Assembly (NCBI GenBank): GCA_964244115.1
Contig: CAXTHM010000013.1
Span: forward strand, 1-64,000
Reading direction: 5' to 3'
Length of the DNA: 64,000 nucleotides
Source of the DNA: CADCWK01 sp964244115
GTDB lineage: Bacteria; Chloroflexota; Chloroflexia; Thermomicrobiales; UBA6265
Shown: positions 9,512 through 18,714 of the stretch, piece after piece
How positions within the stretch are numbered: the stretch's first letter is position 1
Layout of the letters: every line of letters begins with the position of its first letter
Notes under the pieces: model-generated
The model's input: the letters and a program-made list of their open reading frames with translations, nothing else
The model's database searches: none
What the model was told of the DNA's origin: nothing
Made by a program: the position numbers and the translations under genes

Positions 9512-11392
9512 TTATGACAACAGCGTCTCGGCGGCCTGGAGGTACCGACCCTCATGGGTCGCATCGGCCGTCCTCGTCGCCGCGATCGGCAAGGTGAAGA
9601 GGAATGTCGCCCCCTGGTCGAGGGTGCTCCGGGCGGCGATCGTGCCGCCGTGGATCATGACGATGTGCTTGGCGATCGCCAGACCGAGACCGGTCCCGTC
9701 CGAGCGCCGGGCCTTGTCCGTCTTGTAGAACCGCTCGAACAGGCGCGGCAGCTCCTCCGGCCCGATCCCGACCCCGGTGTCGCGGACCTTGACCAGCAGC
9801 ATCTCGCCCTGGACCTCGGCCCGGACCGAGATCACCCCGCCGGGCGGCGTGAACTTGATCGCATTGTGGACGAGGTTGAGCAGGACCTGCTCGATCCGGC
9901 TGCGGTCGGCCAGGACATCCGGTAGATCCGGGCTGATATCCACGTCCAGGGTCAGCCGGGCGCGGTCGACCTGCGGGAGCAGCCGCTGGGCGCCATGAGT
10001 TAGGAGATCGGCCGGGGAGAGCGGTTCCAGCCGCAGCGAGACCCGGCCCGATTCCAGCCGGGCGAGATCGAGGAGCTCATCGACCAGCGACGCCAGGCGA
10101 TCGACCTCGACGACGATCCGGCCGAGGAAATCGTAGGCCAGCTCCGGCTCCTCGATCGCGCCGACCTCCAGCGTCTCGACCAGCGCCCGGATCGAGGCCA
10201 GCGGTGTCCGCAGCTCGTGGGAGACATTCGCGACGAACTCCCGCCGGACCTGCTCCAGCCGGCGGAGCTCGGTCTGATCGCGCAGGACGACCAGGGTGAG
10301 CTGGTTGTCGTCGCCGATGACGGGCTGGGCGATCGCGTCGACCTTCCGGCGCTCGAACCCGAGCTCGATGCCGGTCCCGCGCGCGATCTGCCCGGTTCGC
10401 ATCGACTGGCGATGCAACTCGTTCAGCTCGTGGTCACGCGTCACCATCACGAACGGCAGCCCGATGACCTCGTCGAGATCGACGTTCAGCAACCGGGCCG
10501 CCGAGGCATTGAGGCGGACCACTTCGCCGGCCATCCCGGTCAGGATGACCCCGTCCGACAGCGTCGAGAGCGTGGATTCGAGCTGGGCGCGGGACTGACG
10601 GATCTCGGCGACCAGATCCTGGAGCTCGATCACCATGGCGTTGAACGACGACCGGAGATCCCCGAGCTCGTCGAACCGGCTCGGCCGGACATCGATCTCC
10701 AGCCGGCCGGCGGCAATCCGCCGAACGTGAGTCCGTGTCTGCCCGATCCCGCGCGCGACGCGGTTGACGGCGAGCAGGGTGACGGCGGCGACGGCCAGCA
10801 GGGTGACGCCGGCGATCAGGAGGACGCGGTCTCGGACGGTCGCCACCCGGTCGTCGACCGTCGCGGTCGGCAGGCCGACGCGGATGATGAGGCCAGGCTC
10901 GGCGACGGTGCCGCCCGGGACCGGCACCGAGGCATAGCGGTACCGCTCACCACCGGGGACGAGGGAGCCCTCGTTGATGGCCTCCAGCCCGGCCCCGGCG
11001 TCGATGACGGCCGGGTTGAGGCGGAGGTTGGCGATCGTCTCGGGGTCGACCGCCGAGTCGCCGATCACCACGCCATCGGGGCGGACGACCGTCACGCGGG
11101 CACCGAGCGACACCGCGACGCCCGACGCGAACGCCTGCGCGTCGCCGGTCACCGTGTCGGCTCCGGCTGGAAGCGCCCCGGCCGCCTCGCTCGCGGCCAG
11201 CCGTCCCTCGGCGATCAGCGTCGTATCGAGCTGCCCCAGATAGAGGTCGCGACTGACGCCGACGATCGACGATGCGAGGACCGCCAGGCCGATCAGGAGG
11301 ACGAGGAGGATCGGGACCACGACCTGTCCCCGGAGAGTCCGGGGCAGGAAGGGCAACCCGCCGGCGACCTCGACGACTCCGGGACGGGCCAC
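9512..11392 (-). CDS. Membrane sensor histidine kinase (PhoR/WalK type)
   Basis: Two-component sensor of about 626 residues. In order: membrane helix (about 24-45), periplasmic domain with a GARVTVVRPDGVVIGDS sensor-fold segment (about 50-195), second helix (about 200-222), HAMP, PAS (ILTGMAGEVVRLNASAARLL), HisKA with phospho-acceptor His392 in SHELRTPL, and HATPase_c with N box NLVHNAIKFTPPGG, G1 DTGVGIG and G2 GTGLGLAI. The start is uncertain: GTG 11392 is chosen, with TTG 11356 and a TTG overlapping the preceding gene's stop also possible. It lies directly downstream of its probable partner, the OmpR-type regulator. Phosphate or envelope stress sensing is common for this layout, but the signal here is unknown. 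Confidence 0.92.
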   Translation of the reverse strand: MARPGVVEVAGGLPFLPRTLRGQVVVPILLVLLIGLAVLASSIVGVSRDLYLGQLDTTLIAEGRLAASEAAGALPAGADTVTGDAQAFASGVAVSLGARVTVVRPDGVVIGDSAVDPETIANLRLNPAVIDAGAGLEAINEGSLVPGGERYRYASVPVPGGTVAEPGLIIRVGLPTATVDDRVATVRDRVLLIAGVTLLAVAAVTLLAVNRVARGIGQTRTHVRRIAAGRLEIDVRPSRFDELGDLRSSFNAMVIELQDLVAEIRQSRAQLESTLSTLSDGVILTGMAGEVVRLNASAARLLNVDLDEVIGLPFVMVTRDHELNELHRQSMRTGQIARGTGIELGFERRKVDAIAQPVIGDDNQLTLVVLRDQTELRRLEQVRREFVANVSHELRTPLASIRALVETLEVGAIEEPELAYDFLGRIVVEVDRLASLVDELLDLARLESGRVSLRLEPLSPADLLTHGAQRLLPQVDRARLTLDVDISPDLPDVLADRSRIEQVLLNLVHNAIKFTPPGGVISVRAEVQGEMLLVKVRDTGVGIGPEELPRLFERFYKTDKARRSDGTGLGLAIAKHIVMIHGGTIAARSTLDQGATFLFTLPIAATRTADATHEGRYLQAAETLLS

Positions 11393-11444
11393 CGGGCCGC
11401 GCGTCTGCCTGGCGGGAGATGGGTCCGGAATCGGCGGGAGGGCG

Positions 11445-12446
11445 CTACTCGTCGTGGACAAACCGGTATCCGTGCCCCCGAACCGTCTCGATCCGCTGCG
11501 GGGCGGCGTCCTCTTGCTCGATCTTCTGCCGCAGCCAGCGGATGTGGACATCGACCGTCCGAGTGTCGATCGGGTAGTCGTAGCCCCAGACATCGCGCAG
11601 GAGGGTCTCGCGGGAGTGGACGATGCCGGGCCGGCGGGCGAAGTGCAGGAGCAGATCGAACTCCTTGGGCTTCAGGACCAGCGGAGCATCGGCCCGCGTG
11701 GCCTGCCGCCGCAGTGGGTCGATCATGATGTCGCCGACCCGGACCGGACGGTCCCCCTGGGGCGGCTGATCAGGCCGGGTGGCCGGCGGTTCCGGCTCGG
11801 CCGAGCCCAGCGACCGGCCGGGCATCTGGGCCCGGCGGAGCATGGCCCGGATCCGCGCGACGAGTTCCCGGAACGCGAATGGCTTCGAGAGGTAGTCGTC
11901 CGCGCCGAGCTCCAGCCCGAGGACGCGGTCGAACTCCTCGCCACGGGCCGAGAGCAGCAGGATCGGGACGGTCGATTCGGCCCGAATCGTCCGGCAGACC
12001 TGGAACCCGTCCATCTTGGGCAACATGATGTCGAGCACGATCAGGTCGGGATGGTCGGCCCGGGTCGCGGCGAGGGCGGCCGCGCCGTCCTCGACCGCCC
12101 GGACCTCGAACCCCTCCCGCCGCAGGTAGAAACTCAGGGTATCGCGAAGGGTCGGCTCGTCATCGACGATCAGGATGCGGGGTGGTGTCTCGGGGAGATC
12201 GGCGACCGAGCCACTCGCGGTGGCCGGGTTCGAGGATTCGCTCGCCAGGGCGATCTCCCCTGCCCGCCGGGCCTCGAGCGACGATCGGTCGGGTACGGCG
12301 CGGGGGCGGGGGGCCGGATTGGGTGTCAGCCACCCAGGGGCGACGGTCGCGCTGCCACCCCGAGCACCCGCGATGGTTGGCGATCCGGCCTGGTCGCCGT
12401 TCTGGGTTCGGACACCCGAGGACGACGGGACCTGGTCTCTCTGCAT
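11445..12446 (-). CDS. OmpR/PhoB-family response regulator
   Basis: DNA-binding response regulator of 333 residues. The first 88 residues are a Pro/Ala/Ser-rich extension that other family members (about 230 residues) lack. A receiver domain follows, with acidic pair Asp95-Asp96, phosphorylation site Asp139 in LIVLDIMLP and the conserved Lys in LSKPF. A linker and a C-terminal winged-helix domain (TRTVDVHIRWLRQKIE, VRGHGYRF) complete it. No good internal start with a ribosome site was found, so the long N-terminus is kept with caution. It shares an operon with the following kinase. A TATACT -10-like hexamer lies on the minus strand at 12488-12493, so it may be transcribed independently of the hem genes. 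Confidence 0.92.
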   Translation of the reverse strand: MQRDQVPSSSGVRTQNGDQAGSPTIAGARGGSATVAPGWLTPNPAPRPRAVPDRSSLEARRAGEIALASESSNPATASGSVADLPETPPRILIVDDEPTLRDTLSFYLRREGFEVRAVEDGAAALAATRADHPDLIVLDIMLPKMDGFQVCRTIRAESTVPILLLSARGEEFDRVLGLELGADDYLSKPFAFRELVARIRAMLRRAQMPGRSLGSAEPEPPATRPDQPPQGDRPVRVGDIMIDPLRRQATRADAPLVLKPKEFDLLLHFARRPGIVHSRETLLRDVWGYDYPIDTRTVDVHIRWLRQKIEQEDAAPQRIETVRGHGYRFVHDE

Positions 12447-12546
12447 GCCTGCACCGTCTACTGGTCGTGAAAACGCGTCCAGTGCGCAGTATATGGCCCA
12501 CGGGGACGAATCGGCGCGCCCGGTTCGCTGTCCCGCTCCGATCGGG

Positions 12547-13623
12547 CTACCCCGCCACGGTGCGATGGGTATGCCGCGTTAACTCGGTCAGTACGCCCGG
12601 GTCGGTTTCGGGCAGGATGCCATGACCGAGGTTGAAGATGTGACCGGGCCGGCCGGCGGCCCGCCGGAGGATGTCGTCGGAGGCCCGACGGGTCACGTCC
12701 CAGCCGCCCATGAGCAGCGTCGGGTCCAGGTTGCCCTGGATCCCCTGCCCGGCGGCCAGCCGGGACCAAGCCGTGTCGAGCGGCAGGCGCCAGTCGACGC
12801 TGACGAGATCCGGCCCGGTCGAGGCGATCTGGTCGAGCAGATGGGACGTGCCGGTGCTGAAGTGGATCGTCGGCGCCAGCCCGCGCAACGCCGCGAAGAT
12901 CCGAGTCGTGTAGGGCTGGACGAACTCGGCGTAGGCCTCGGTCCCGAGCAGCCCCAGCCAGGAATCGAACAGTTGGACCGCGTCGGCCCCGGCCGCGATC
13001 TGGGCGGTCAGGTAGCGGCTGACGACCTCGGTCAGCTTCTCCATCAGGAGGTGCCATGTCGCCGGGTCGCCGTACATCAGGGCCTTGGCACGAGGGTATT
13101 CCCGCGAGCCGTGGCCTTCGATCAGGTAGCAGGCCAGGGTGAACGGCGCCCCGCTGAACCCGAGCGAGGCCGCCCGGTCGCCGAGTTCGCGCCGCAGCAG
13201 CTTCAGCGCGTCCATCACGTAACCGGTCGCCTCGTCGGCGTCCGCGATGACGATCCGCTCGACGTCGGCCCGGGTCCGGATCGGCGCGTCGATTACCGGG
13301 CCGACCTTCGGCTCGATCCGGAACGGCACGCCCATCCCGTCCAAGGGCAGCATGATGTCGGCGAACAGCACCGCCCCATCGACGCCGAAGCGCTCGATCG
13401 GCATCAGCGTCGCCTCGACGGCGAGTTCGGGCGTCTTCGCCACCTCCATGAACGGGTGCCGTGCCCGGAGCGCCCGGTACTCCGGCAGGCATCGGCCAGC
13501 CTGCCGCATGTACCAGACGGGGGTGACGTCGACCGCCGCCCCGCGGGTGGCGGCGAGCAGTCGGGCGCGACCCGTCATCGTTCCAGGCACCGCGATGCTG
13601 GTCGTCTCGGCGACGTCAGTCAT
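12547..13623 (-). CDS. hemE: Uroporphyrinogen decarboxylase
   Basis: Cytosolic enzyme of 358 residues that removes four carboxyl groups from uroporphyrinogen III to give coproporphyrinogen III in haem synthesis. Both family signatures are present: PVWYMRQAGRCLPEYR near the N-terminus and GFSGAPFTLACYLIEG in the middle, as well as the DIMLPLDGMG active-site region. ATG 13623 is preceded by GGAGGAG at 7 nt, so in-frame ATGs further upstream are rejected. It is the last of three haem genes read together, starting 50 nt after the hemB stop. Confidence 0.96.
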   Translation of the reverse strand: MTDVAETTSIAVPGTMTGRARLLAATRGAAVDVTPVWYMRQAGRCLPEYRALRARHPFMEVAKTPELAVEATLMPIERFGVDGAVLFADIMLPLDGMGVPFRIEPKVGPVIDAPIRTRADVERIVIADADEATGYVMDALKLLRRELGDRAASLGFSGAPFTLACYLIEGHGSREYPRAKALMYGDPATWHLLMEKLTEVVSRYLTAQIAAGADAVQLFDSWLGLLGTEAYAEFVQPYTTRIFAALRGLAPTIHFSTGTSHLLDQIASTGPDLVSVDWRLPLDTAWSRLAAGQGIQGNLDPTLLMGGWDVTRRASDDILRRAAGRPGHIFNLGHGILPETDPGVLTELTRHTHRTVAG

Positions 13624-13673
13624 ATCACTCCTCCGTTCAGAACCATCATCGGCCATGCAAATTGCCTGCATCG

Positions 13674-14681
13674 TCACCGCTTCTTCGCCAGCCAAACGGC
13701 CGCTTCCTTGGCGTGGTAGGTGATGATCCGGTCGGCGCCGGCTCGCTTCATCGACGTCAGTACTTCGAGCGTGACCCGCTCCCCGTCGATCCAGCCGGCC
13801 TGGCTGGCCGCCTTAACCATCGCGTATTCGCCCGAGACGTTGTAGGCCACGATCGGGACGTCGAAGCGGTCCCGCGCCTGCCGGACAATGTCCAGGTAGG
13901 CCATCGCCGGTTTGGCGATGATCAGGTCGGCGCCTTCGGTGAGGTCGGTCTCGATCTCGCGCATCGCCTCGCGGGCGTTGCCGGGGTCCATCTGGTGGCT
14001 ACGCCGGTCCCCGAACGCCGGCTCGCTCCCGGCGGCCTCCCGGAACGGGCCGTAGAAGCCGCTGGCATACTTGGCGGCATAGGACATCACCGGGAGATCG
14101 ACGAACCCGGCGCCGTCCAGCGCCGCCCGGATGACGGCGACCCGCCCGTCCATCATGTCCGACGGCGCGACGATGTCGGCCCCGGCGGCGGCGTGGGAGA
14201 CGGTCGTCCGGGCCAGCAGCGGCAGCGTCAGGTCGTTGTCGACCTGCCCGTCGACGAGGATGCCGCAGTGGCCGTGGCTGGTGTACTCGCAGGTGCAGAC
14301 GTCGGTGATCACGACCATGTCCGGCGCGTGGGCCTTGATGGCCCGGACGGCCCGCTGGACGACGCCGTCGTCGTCGTAGGCACCGCTCGCCAGGTCGTCC
14401 TTGTGGTCCGGCAGCCCGAACAGGAGCACGGCGCCGATGCCCAGCCCGATCAGCTCGTCGATCTCAGCGCGCAACAGGTCGACCGAGCGCTGGAACTGGC
14501 CCGGCATCGAGCCGATCTCGCTCCGGCGCCCGGTCCCCTCGGTGACGAACAGCGGGTAGATGAAGTCCTCGGCCGAGAGCCGGGTCTCGCGGACGAGCGC
14601 CCGGATGCCCGCCGAGCGGCGTAGCCGGCGGTGCCGGGCAAACCCGGTCGCGATCTCCTGGGTCTGAATGGGCGATGTCAT
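13674..14681 (-). CDS. hemB: Delta-aminolevulinic acid dehydratase (porphobilinogen synthase)
   Basis: Condenses two 5-aminolevulinate molecules to porphobilinogen; cytosolic, 335 residues. The cysteine-rich zinc site [14 protein letters not shown] indicates the zinc-dependent type. Schiff-base lysine regions MSYAAKYAS and [12 protein letters not shown] C-terminal segments are present, with [13 protein letters not shown] between. The ATG at 14681 forms an ATGA overlap with the stop of the upstream hemCD gene, which indicates translational coupling and decides this start over ATG 14702. Confidence 0.95.
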   Translation of the reverse strand: MTSPIQTQEIATGFARHRRLRRSAGIRALVRETRLSAEDFIYPLFVTEGTGRRSEIGSMPGQFQRSVDLLRAEIDELIGLGIGAVLLFGLPDHKDDLASGAYDDDGVVQRAVRAIKAHAPDMVVITDVCTCEYTSHGHCGILVDGQVDNDLTLPLLARTTVSHAAAGADIVAPSDMMDGRVAVIRAALDGAGFVDLPVMSYAAKYASGFYGPFREAAGSEPAFGDRRSHQMDPGNAREAMREIETDLTEGADLIIAKPAMAYLDIVRQARDRFDVPIVAYNVSGEYAMVKAASQAGWIDGERVTLEVLTSMKRAGADRIITYHAKEAAVWLAKKR

Positions 14682-16465
14682 GATTGCGATCCTGACTGGC
14701 ATGTCTGCTGGGTGACGAGGGACGTGTCGCCGTCAGCATCTTCGAGTGCCCCACGAACGGCTTCGATCAGCCTCTCGTCGGATGGTCGTTCGGCGACCGC
14801 CGCCACATCGAGATCGAGTCGTCGAAGTTCGGCGGCGGTGGTCGGGCCGATCGCGACCAGCCGGACGTCCCCCAGTGTCGCCCAGTCCGGCCCGAGGAGA
14901 CCGACGAGGTGGCGAACCGCGGAGGGCGACGCGAAGACCGCCACGTCGATGTCGCCTTGCAGCAGAGCGGCGCGGACCCCCGGTGAGAGACCAGCGGGCT
15001 GATCGACCCGGTAGACCTCGGTCGCGATGACGGTCGCGCCGGCCGATCGGAGACTGCTCGCGAGATCGTCCCCGGCGAGGTTCCCCTGCGGCAGCCAGAT
15101 CGTCTGTCCGATCAGTCCCATGTCGGTCAGCTCCGCCGCCAGGCTGGCCGCATCGGCGCGTCGAGCGACCAGACTGGGCTCGACACCCAGCGACCGGAGC
15201 CGCGCCGCCGTCGCTTCGCCCACGACAGCCACCCGGACGGGCGCCAGGACATCACGCAGCCCCGTCCCGCTGGCCGTGTTGGCGAGGATGCCGTCGATCC
15301 CGTTAGCGCTAGTCAGCACGACCCAGTCGATCTCGCCCGCCTGAACGTGACCGATCATCGCCTCCGCCACAGGACCGCGGGACGGCTCGATGAGCAGCAT
15401 CGGCTCGACCACGGCGCTGGCCCCGACCGACTCGAGCGCCGATCCCAGCGCGATACCGGCCCCGCCCGGTCTGGTGACGAGAACCGATGGCCGGGTCGGT
15501 CCGCCGAGCGTCGGTCGGCCTCTGGACCGGCGGTCCCCGCGGACGAGGCCGAGCATCTCCCGCGCGACCCGTCCGGCGCCGTCCTCGCTGCCCTCGGCGG
15601 CCATGTCGTAGAGGCCCCACCGGGCGTCGAGCAGATTCGGCGAGGCGACCATCGCCCGGAGCCGGATCTCGTCGCCTTCGACGGTGACATGGGCGCCGAC
15701 CGGGGTCGTGCATCCCGCCCCGATCGCGCGGAGGAAGGCCCGCTCGGCCCGGACGCACCGGGCGACATCGGGCTCGTCGAGGTCGGCCGCGTGACGGGCC
15801 ATGCCCGGATCGTCCCGCCGGGTCTCCAGTGCCAACGCGGCTTGCCCCGGCGCCGGGACGAACTGTCCCAGGGCCAGGTACTCGGTGATCCGGTCGTGCC
15901 AGCCGAGCCGGTGCAAACCGGCGGCGGCGAGGACCACGGCGTCGAGGTCCCCTTCGGTCGCCCGCCGGATGCGAGTGTCGATGTTGCCGCGCAGGTCGAC
16001 GATCGCCAGGTCCGGGCGGACGGCCATCACCTGGGCGATCCGGCGGCGGGAGGATGTGCCGATCCGGGCACCGACGGGGAGCGATCCGAAGTCGGCGCCG
16101 GTCTTCGAGATCAGGACGTCGCGCGGGTCCTGACGGGAGAGGAACGCGACGAGCTCGAGATCGGGATGCTCGACGGTCGGCAGGTCCTTTGCCGAGTGGA
16201 CGGCAATGTCGATCTCGTGCCGCAGCAGCGCCTCCTGCAGCGCCGAGGTGAAGACGCCCTGGCCCCCGAGGACCGCCAGCGAGGTCGTCTGGTCCGCGTC
16301 ACCCTGCGTGCGGACGACGACGAGTTCCGATGGGATCTGGCGTTCGGCCAGCATCCCGGCAACGAGACACGCCTGAGCGAGGGCGAGCGCGGACCCCCGC
16401 GTCCCGATCCTGACCGGGGTCACGTCGGTCTCGACGTTCAACGACTGATACTGATCGGTACTCAA
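14678..16465 (-). CDS. hemCD: Fused porphobilinogen deaminase / uroporphyrinogen-III synthase
   Basis: Bifunctional protein of about 595 residues joining two successive haem steps. Residues 15-310 are hydroxymethylbilane synthase: [31 protein letters not shown], and Cys252 in GAGCTTPVG, which carries the dipyrromethane cofactor. Residues about 326-595 are the cyclising HemD domain, which starts at [10 protein letters not shown] and contains [10 protein letters not shown] and [11 protein letters not shown]. The fusion would pass the unstable hydroxymethylbilane on locally. TTG 16465 is chosen because GAGAGAAAG lies just upstream; a GTG 48 nt further in is the alternative. First gene of the hemCD-hemB-hemE operon. 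Confidence 0.92.
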   Translation of the reverse strand: MSTDQYQSLNVETDVTPVRIGTRGSALALAQACLVAGMLAERQIPSELVVVRTQGDADQTTSLAVLGGQGVFTSALQEALLRHEIDIAVHSAKDLPTVEHPDLELVAFLSRQDPRDVLISKTGADFGSLPVGARIGTSSRRRIAQVMAVRPDLAIVDLRGNIDTRIRRATEGDLDAVVLAAAGLHRLGWHDRITEYLALGQFVPAPGQAALALETRRDDPGMARHAADLDEPDVARCVRAERAFLRAIGAGCTTPVGAHVTVEGDEIRLRAMVASPNLLDARWGLYDMAAEGSEDGAGRVAREMLGLVRGDRRSRGRPTLGGPTRPSVLVTRPGGAGIALGSALESVGASAVVEPMLLIEPSRGPVAEAMIGHVQAGEIDWVVLTSANGIDGILANTASGTGLRDVLAPVRVAVVGEATAARLRSLGVEPSLVARRADAASLAAELTDMGLIGQTIWLPQGNLAGDDLASSLRSAGATVIATEVYRVDQPAGLSPGVRAALLQGDIDVAVFASPSAVRHLVGLLGPDWATLGDVRLVAIGPTTAAELRRLDLDVAAVAERPSDERLIEAVRGALEDADGDTSLVTQQTCQSGSQS

Positions 16466-16717
16466 GGGAGACTTTCTCTCGATGTGGGTCTTCGCCGGTC
16501 GAGATCGATCCGCGGCCGATCGCCGGCCCGATGCAACCATCATGGTAGGTTCCGGAGAAAGGCCTGTCACGCCGGCGGCGCCTCACCGTGGCAGCCCTGC
16601 CGGGGACCATCGGGAATGGTCCCGGCCAGATCCTGCCCTCCTGACCGAGCCACGTCCGTCCGGGTTCGATCGACAGCGTGATCGGCGGCGGCACCCTGCG
16701 ACGATGCCGATGAAGTG

Positions 16718-16726
16718 TGATAGGAT
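16718..16726 (+). promoter_or_regulatory. Extended -10 promoter of the ribosomal protein operon
   Basis: TGATAGGAT fits the TGnTATAAT extended -10 pattern. It lies about 12 nt ahead of the first leader hairpin, so transcription would start near 16733 and leave a leader of about 110 nt before rplU. It sits in the 380-bp divergent gap between hemCD and rplU. Confidence 0.5.
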
Positions 16727-16737
16727 GTCCCGTCTGC

Positions 16738-16799
16738 GGACGCCTGTGCGTCCCATTTCGTGTGCCCGCCGCACCCGGGCCGGGGTTGCGGGCGCGGGC
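16738..16799 (+). promoter_or_regulatory. Structured 5' leader of rplU: two hairpins
   Basis: First hairpin: GGACGC-CTGT-GCGTCC (16738-16753). Second: GCCCGC (16764-16769) pairs with GCGGGC (16794-16799), with an inner stem CGCA.CCC/GGGTTGCG. Both lie between the predicted transcription start and the rplU start codon, where L21-type autogenous leaders are known in other phyla. A regulatory role is inferred. Confidence 0.5.
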
Positions 16800-16845
16800 A
16801 GCCGTGTCAGCTTGTCCAACGATCCAAGCCCGAAAGTGACAGAGC

Positions 16846-17538
16846 ATGAGCGATTCGACGAATGAGAACGCCCAGAACCCGATCCTGGCTGGCAGCGACG
16901 CGCCGGTTGCCCCGGACACCGCGCCGGAGACAGTCAGCGCCGAGCTGCTGACGGACGACGAGGCGGCCGTCGTCGGCTCCGTCGCGTCCCCCGGTGAGGC
17001 CGCCGACACGACGGACGACGCCGAGACCCTCGCTCCGACCGCCGCCGTCGCGTCGGACGACGCCGAGACCATCGCGCTGGCGGCTGTGGATGCGACGGGC
17101 GACGCCGAGACCATCGCGCCGACCGCTGTCACGCTGCCGGTCATGGCCGCGCCGGGACAGGGCAAGCGCTCGGCGGACCGCTCGAAGCGCGGGCCGATCC
17201 GCCCCGAGGGACCCAAGCCGCTCGGCCACTACGCGGTAATCGAGACCGGGGGCAAGCAGTACCGAGTCAGCGTCGGTGACCGGATCGCCGTCGAGCGGCT
17301 CGAAGGTGACGAGGGGTCCGAAGTCACCCTCGATCGCGTACTGATGGTCGGCGGCGACGGAGCTCCCCAGATCGGGGCTCCGATGCTGGACGGCGTCGCC
17401 GTCACCGCCACGATCGAGAACCAGTACCGGGGCGAGAAGATCATCGTCTTCAAGATGAAGCCGAAGAAGCGCTACCGTCGTCGGACCGGCCATCGCCAGA
17501 ACCTCACCCGTCTGTCGATCACGGCCATCAACGCCTAG
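16846..17538 (+). CDS. rplU: Ribosomal protein bL21 with long acidic N-terminal extension
   Basis: Large-subunit protein that binds 23S rRNA. The bL21 core occupies about residues 127-230 (HYAVIETGGKQYRVSVGD, then KMKPKKRYRRRTGHRQ), normal in length at about 103 residues. The preceding 125 residues are not part of the standard protein: an Ala/Thr/Asp/Glu-rich segment with three 14-residue repeats (starting at residues 57, 71 and 85, each around DAETIAPTA) and a basic PGQGKRSADRSKRG linker. The reading frame shows normal codon bias throughout, so the extension is probably translated, although the ribosome site at the ATG is weak. First gene of the rplU-rpmA pair. Confidence 0.93.
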   Translation: MSDSTNENAQNPILAGSDAPVAPDTAPETVSAELLTDDEAAVVGSVASPGEAADTTDDAETLAPTAAVASDDAETIALAAVDATGDAETIAPTAVTLPVMAAPGQGKRSADRSKRGPIRPEGPKPLGHYAVIETGGKQYRVSVGDRIAVERLEGDEGSEVTLDRVLMVGGDGAPQIGAPMLDGVAVTATIENQYRGEKIIVFKMKPKKRYRRRTGHRQNLTRLSITAINA

Positions 17539-17584
17539 TCCTACCCGACTGGTCCTGTTCGGTCTCGTCTGAGGGAGAACCCAC

Positions 17585-17956
17585 ATGGCTCACAAGAAGG
17601 GCGCCGGTAGTTCGCGCAACGGTCGCGACAGTCAGGCACAACGGCTCGGCGTCAAGCGCGCCGACGGCCAGCTGATCAACTGCGGCACGATCATCGTTCG
17701 CCAGCGTGGGACCGAGTTCCACGTCGGTGAGAACGTCGGCATCGGCAAGGACCATACGATCTTCGCCAAGATCGACGGGGTCGTCCGGTTCGAGCCGATC
17801 AGCCGCTTCCGCCGCCGGATCAGCGTCTACCCGCCGGAGGTCTATCCCGTCGGTGGGGCCAAGGCCATGCTGATGACGCCGGGCGAAGCCCAGCGCCTGA
17901 CGATGGCCGCCGCGATCCCGGTGGTCGCGACGCTGGACGAGCTCGCCGCCGACTAA
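17585..17956 (+). CDS. rpmA: Ribosomal protein bL27
   Basis: Large-subunit protein whose N-terminal tail reaches the peptidyl-transferase centre. The conserved start [22 protein letters not shown], the [10 protein letters not shown] strand and the HTIFAKIDG segment are present. At 123 residues it is about 30 longer than usual, the excess being a C-terminal tail after [15 protein letters not shown] precedes the ATG. It starts 46 nt after rplU, the normal gene order. Confidence 0.97.
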   Translation: MAHKKGAGSSRNGRDSQAQRLGVKRADGQLINCGTIIVRQRGTEFHVGENVGIGKDHTIFAKIDGVVRFEPISRFRRRISVYPPEVYPVGGAKAMLMTPGEAQRLTMAAAIPVVATLDELAAD

Positions 17957-17984
17957 CGATCGGTGAGCGGCTGACCGCGAGACG

Positions 17985-17993
17985 TGGTATCAT
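17985..17993 (+). promoter_or_regulatory. Extended -10 promoter of rpmE
   Basis: TGGTATCAT matches the TGnTATAAT pattern, with the -10 hexamer TATCAT at 17988-17993. It would give rpmE its own transcript starting near 18000, about 90 nt before the ATG. Confidence 0.5.
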
Positions 17994-18003
17994 TATGTCA
18001 TTG

Positions 18004-18031
18004 AACCGGTCGGGCCCAGGTTCGGCCGGTT
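18004..18031 (+). promoter_or_regulatory. Leader hairpin upstream of rpmE
   Basis: AACCGG (18004-18009) pairs with CCGGTT (18026-18031), with an inner GGGCC/GGTTC stem. It would lie at the very 5' end of the predicted rpmE transcript. Possible autoregulatory leader; no T-run, so not a terminator. Confidence 0.35.
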
Positions 18032-18090
18032 CGTCTTGTGTGCAGGCTGGATGGCGATCAGTCTGTCGTAGATCAAGAGGTACTCCACCC

Positions 18091-18489
18091 ATGAAGCCAG
18101 GTCTCCACCCCACCTACACCACGGCCACCGTCACCTGCGCCTGTGGCAACACCTTCGAGACCCGCTCCACGAAGGCGACGATCCGGACGGACATCTGCGG
18201 TGTCTGTCACCCGTTCTACACCGGTGAGCAGCGCATCATCGACACGGCTGGTCAGGTCGAGCGCTTCATGAAGCGCATGGAAGCCGGCCAGTCGTCCGAG
18301 CGCAAGGTGTCCAAGCGCCAGCAGCGCCTCCAGGTCCGCAGCGCCGCCCAGATGGAAGCCGACGCCCGTCAGCGCGAGGCCGAGGCCCGCGAGCGAGAGG
18401 CGACCGCCGGTCGCAACCGCGCCGCCGCTCCGGCCGCCGGTGTCGAGGCTCAGGCCGAGGCCATCGAAACGGCCGACGCTCAGGCCTGA
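18091..18489 (+). CDS. rpmE: Ribosomal protein bL31, zinc-binding form, with coiled-coil tail
   Basis: Large-subunit protein of 132 residues. The core (about 1-70) has the zinc ligands Cys16, Cys18, Cys36 and Cys39 (CAC...CGVC), so it is the zinc-containing form that can act as a cellular zinc store. Residues after about 72 form an Arg/Glu/Ala-rich tail with heptad character ([14 protein letters not shown]), absent from standard bL31 (about 66-75 residues). The ATG at 18091 follows CAAGAGG. A strong terminator follows 20 nt after the stop. Confidence 0.95.
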   Translation: MKPGLHPTYTTATVTCACGNTFETRSTKATIRTDICGVCHPFYTGEQRIIDTAGQVERFMKRMEAGQSSERKVSKRQQRLQVRSAAQMEADARQREAEAREREATAGRNRAAAPAAGVEAQAEAIETADAQA

Positions 18490-18509
18490 TCACTGCAACT
18501 ACGACCAAC

Positions 18510-18553
18510 GAGAGCGGGACCGGCCGATGGCTGGTCCCGCTCTCGTCGTTTTT
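18510..18553 (+). terminator. Rho-independent terminator of rpmE
   Basis: GAGAGCGGGACC pairs with GGTCCCGCTCTC around a short loop, extended by GGCC/GGCT pairs. A T5 run follows at 18549-18553. Classic intrinsic terminator directly after the ribosomal genes. Confidence 0.9.
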
Positions 18554-18566
18554 CCGCTGGACGGCG

Positions 18567-18690
18567 TTGCTCCCCTCTCCGGGCACCTGCGGAGCCGCAG
18601 CACAGCGAGCGCCGCGTGGGGCGGGGGAGCCAAGCAGGTGAGCCGGAGAGAGGTCTCGCTTCGCTGGGGGAAGCAGTCTGCGCCGCCACC
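18567..18690. repeat. Dispersed intergenic palindromic element, copy B (inverted orientation)
   Basis: The reverse complement of this stretch aligns closely with copy C at 45.73-45.86 kb, sharing GGTGGCGG, CTCCGGCTCACCTG, CGCTGCGGCT and CAGGTGCCCGGAG blocks. It fills the gap between the rpmE terminator and the broken EamA gene. Confidence 0.75.
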
Positions 18691-18714
18691 GCGCGACGTT
18701 CGACAAGACACGCC

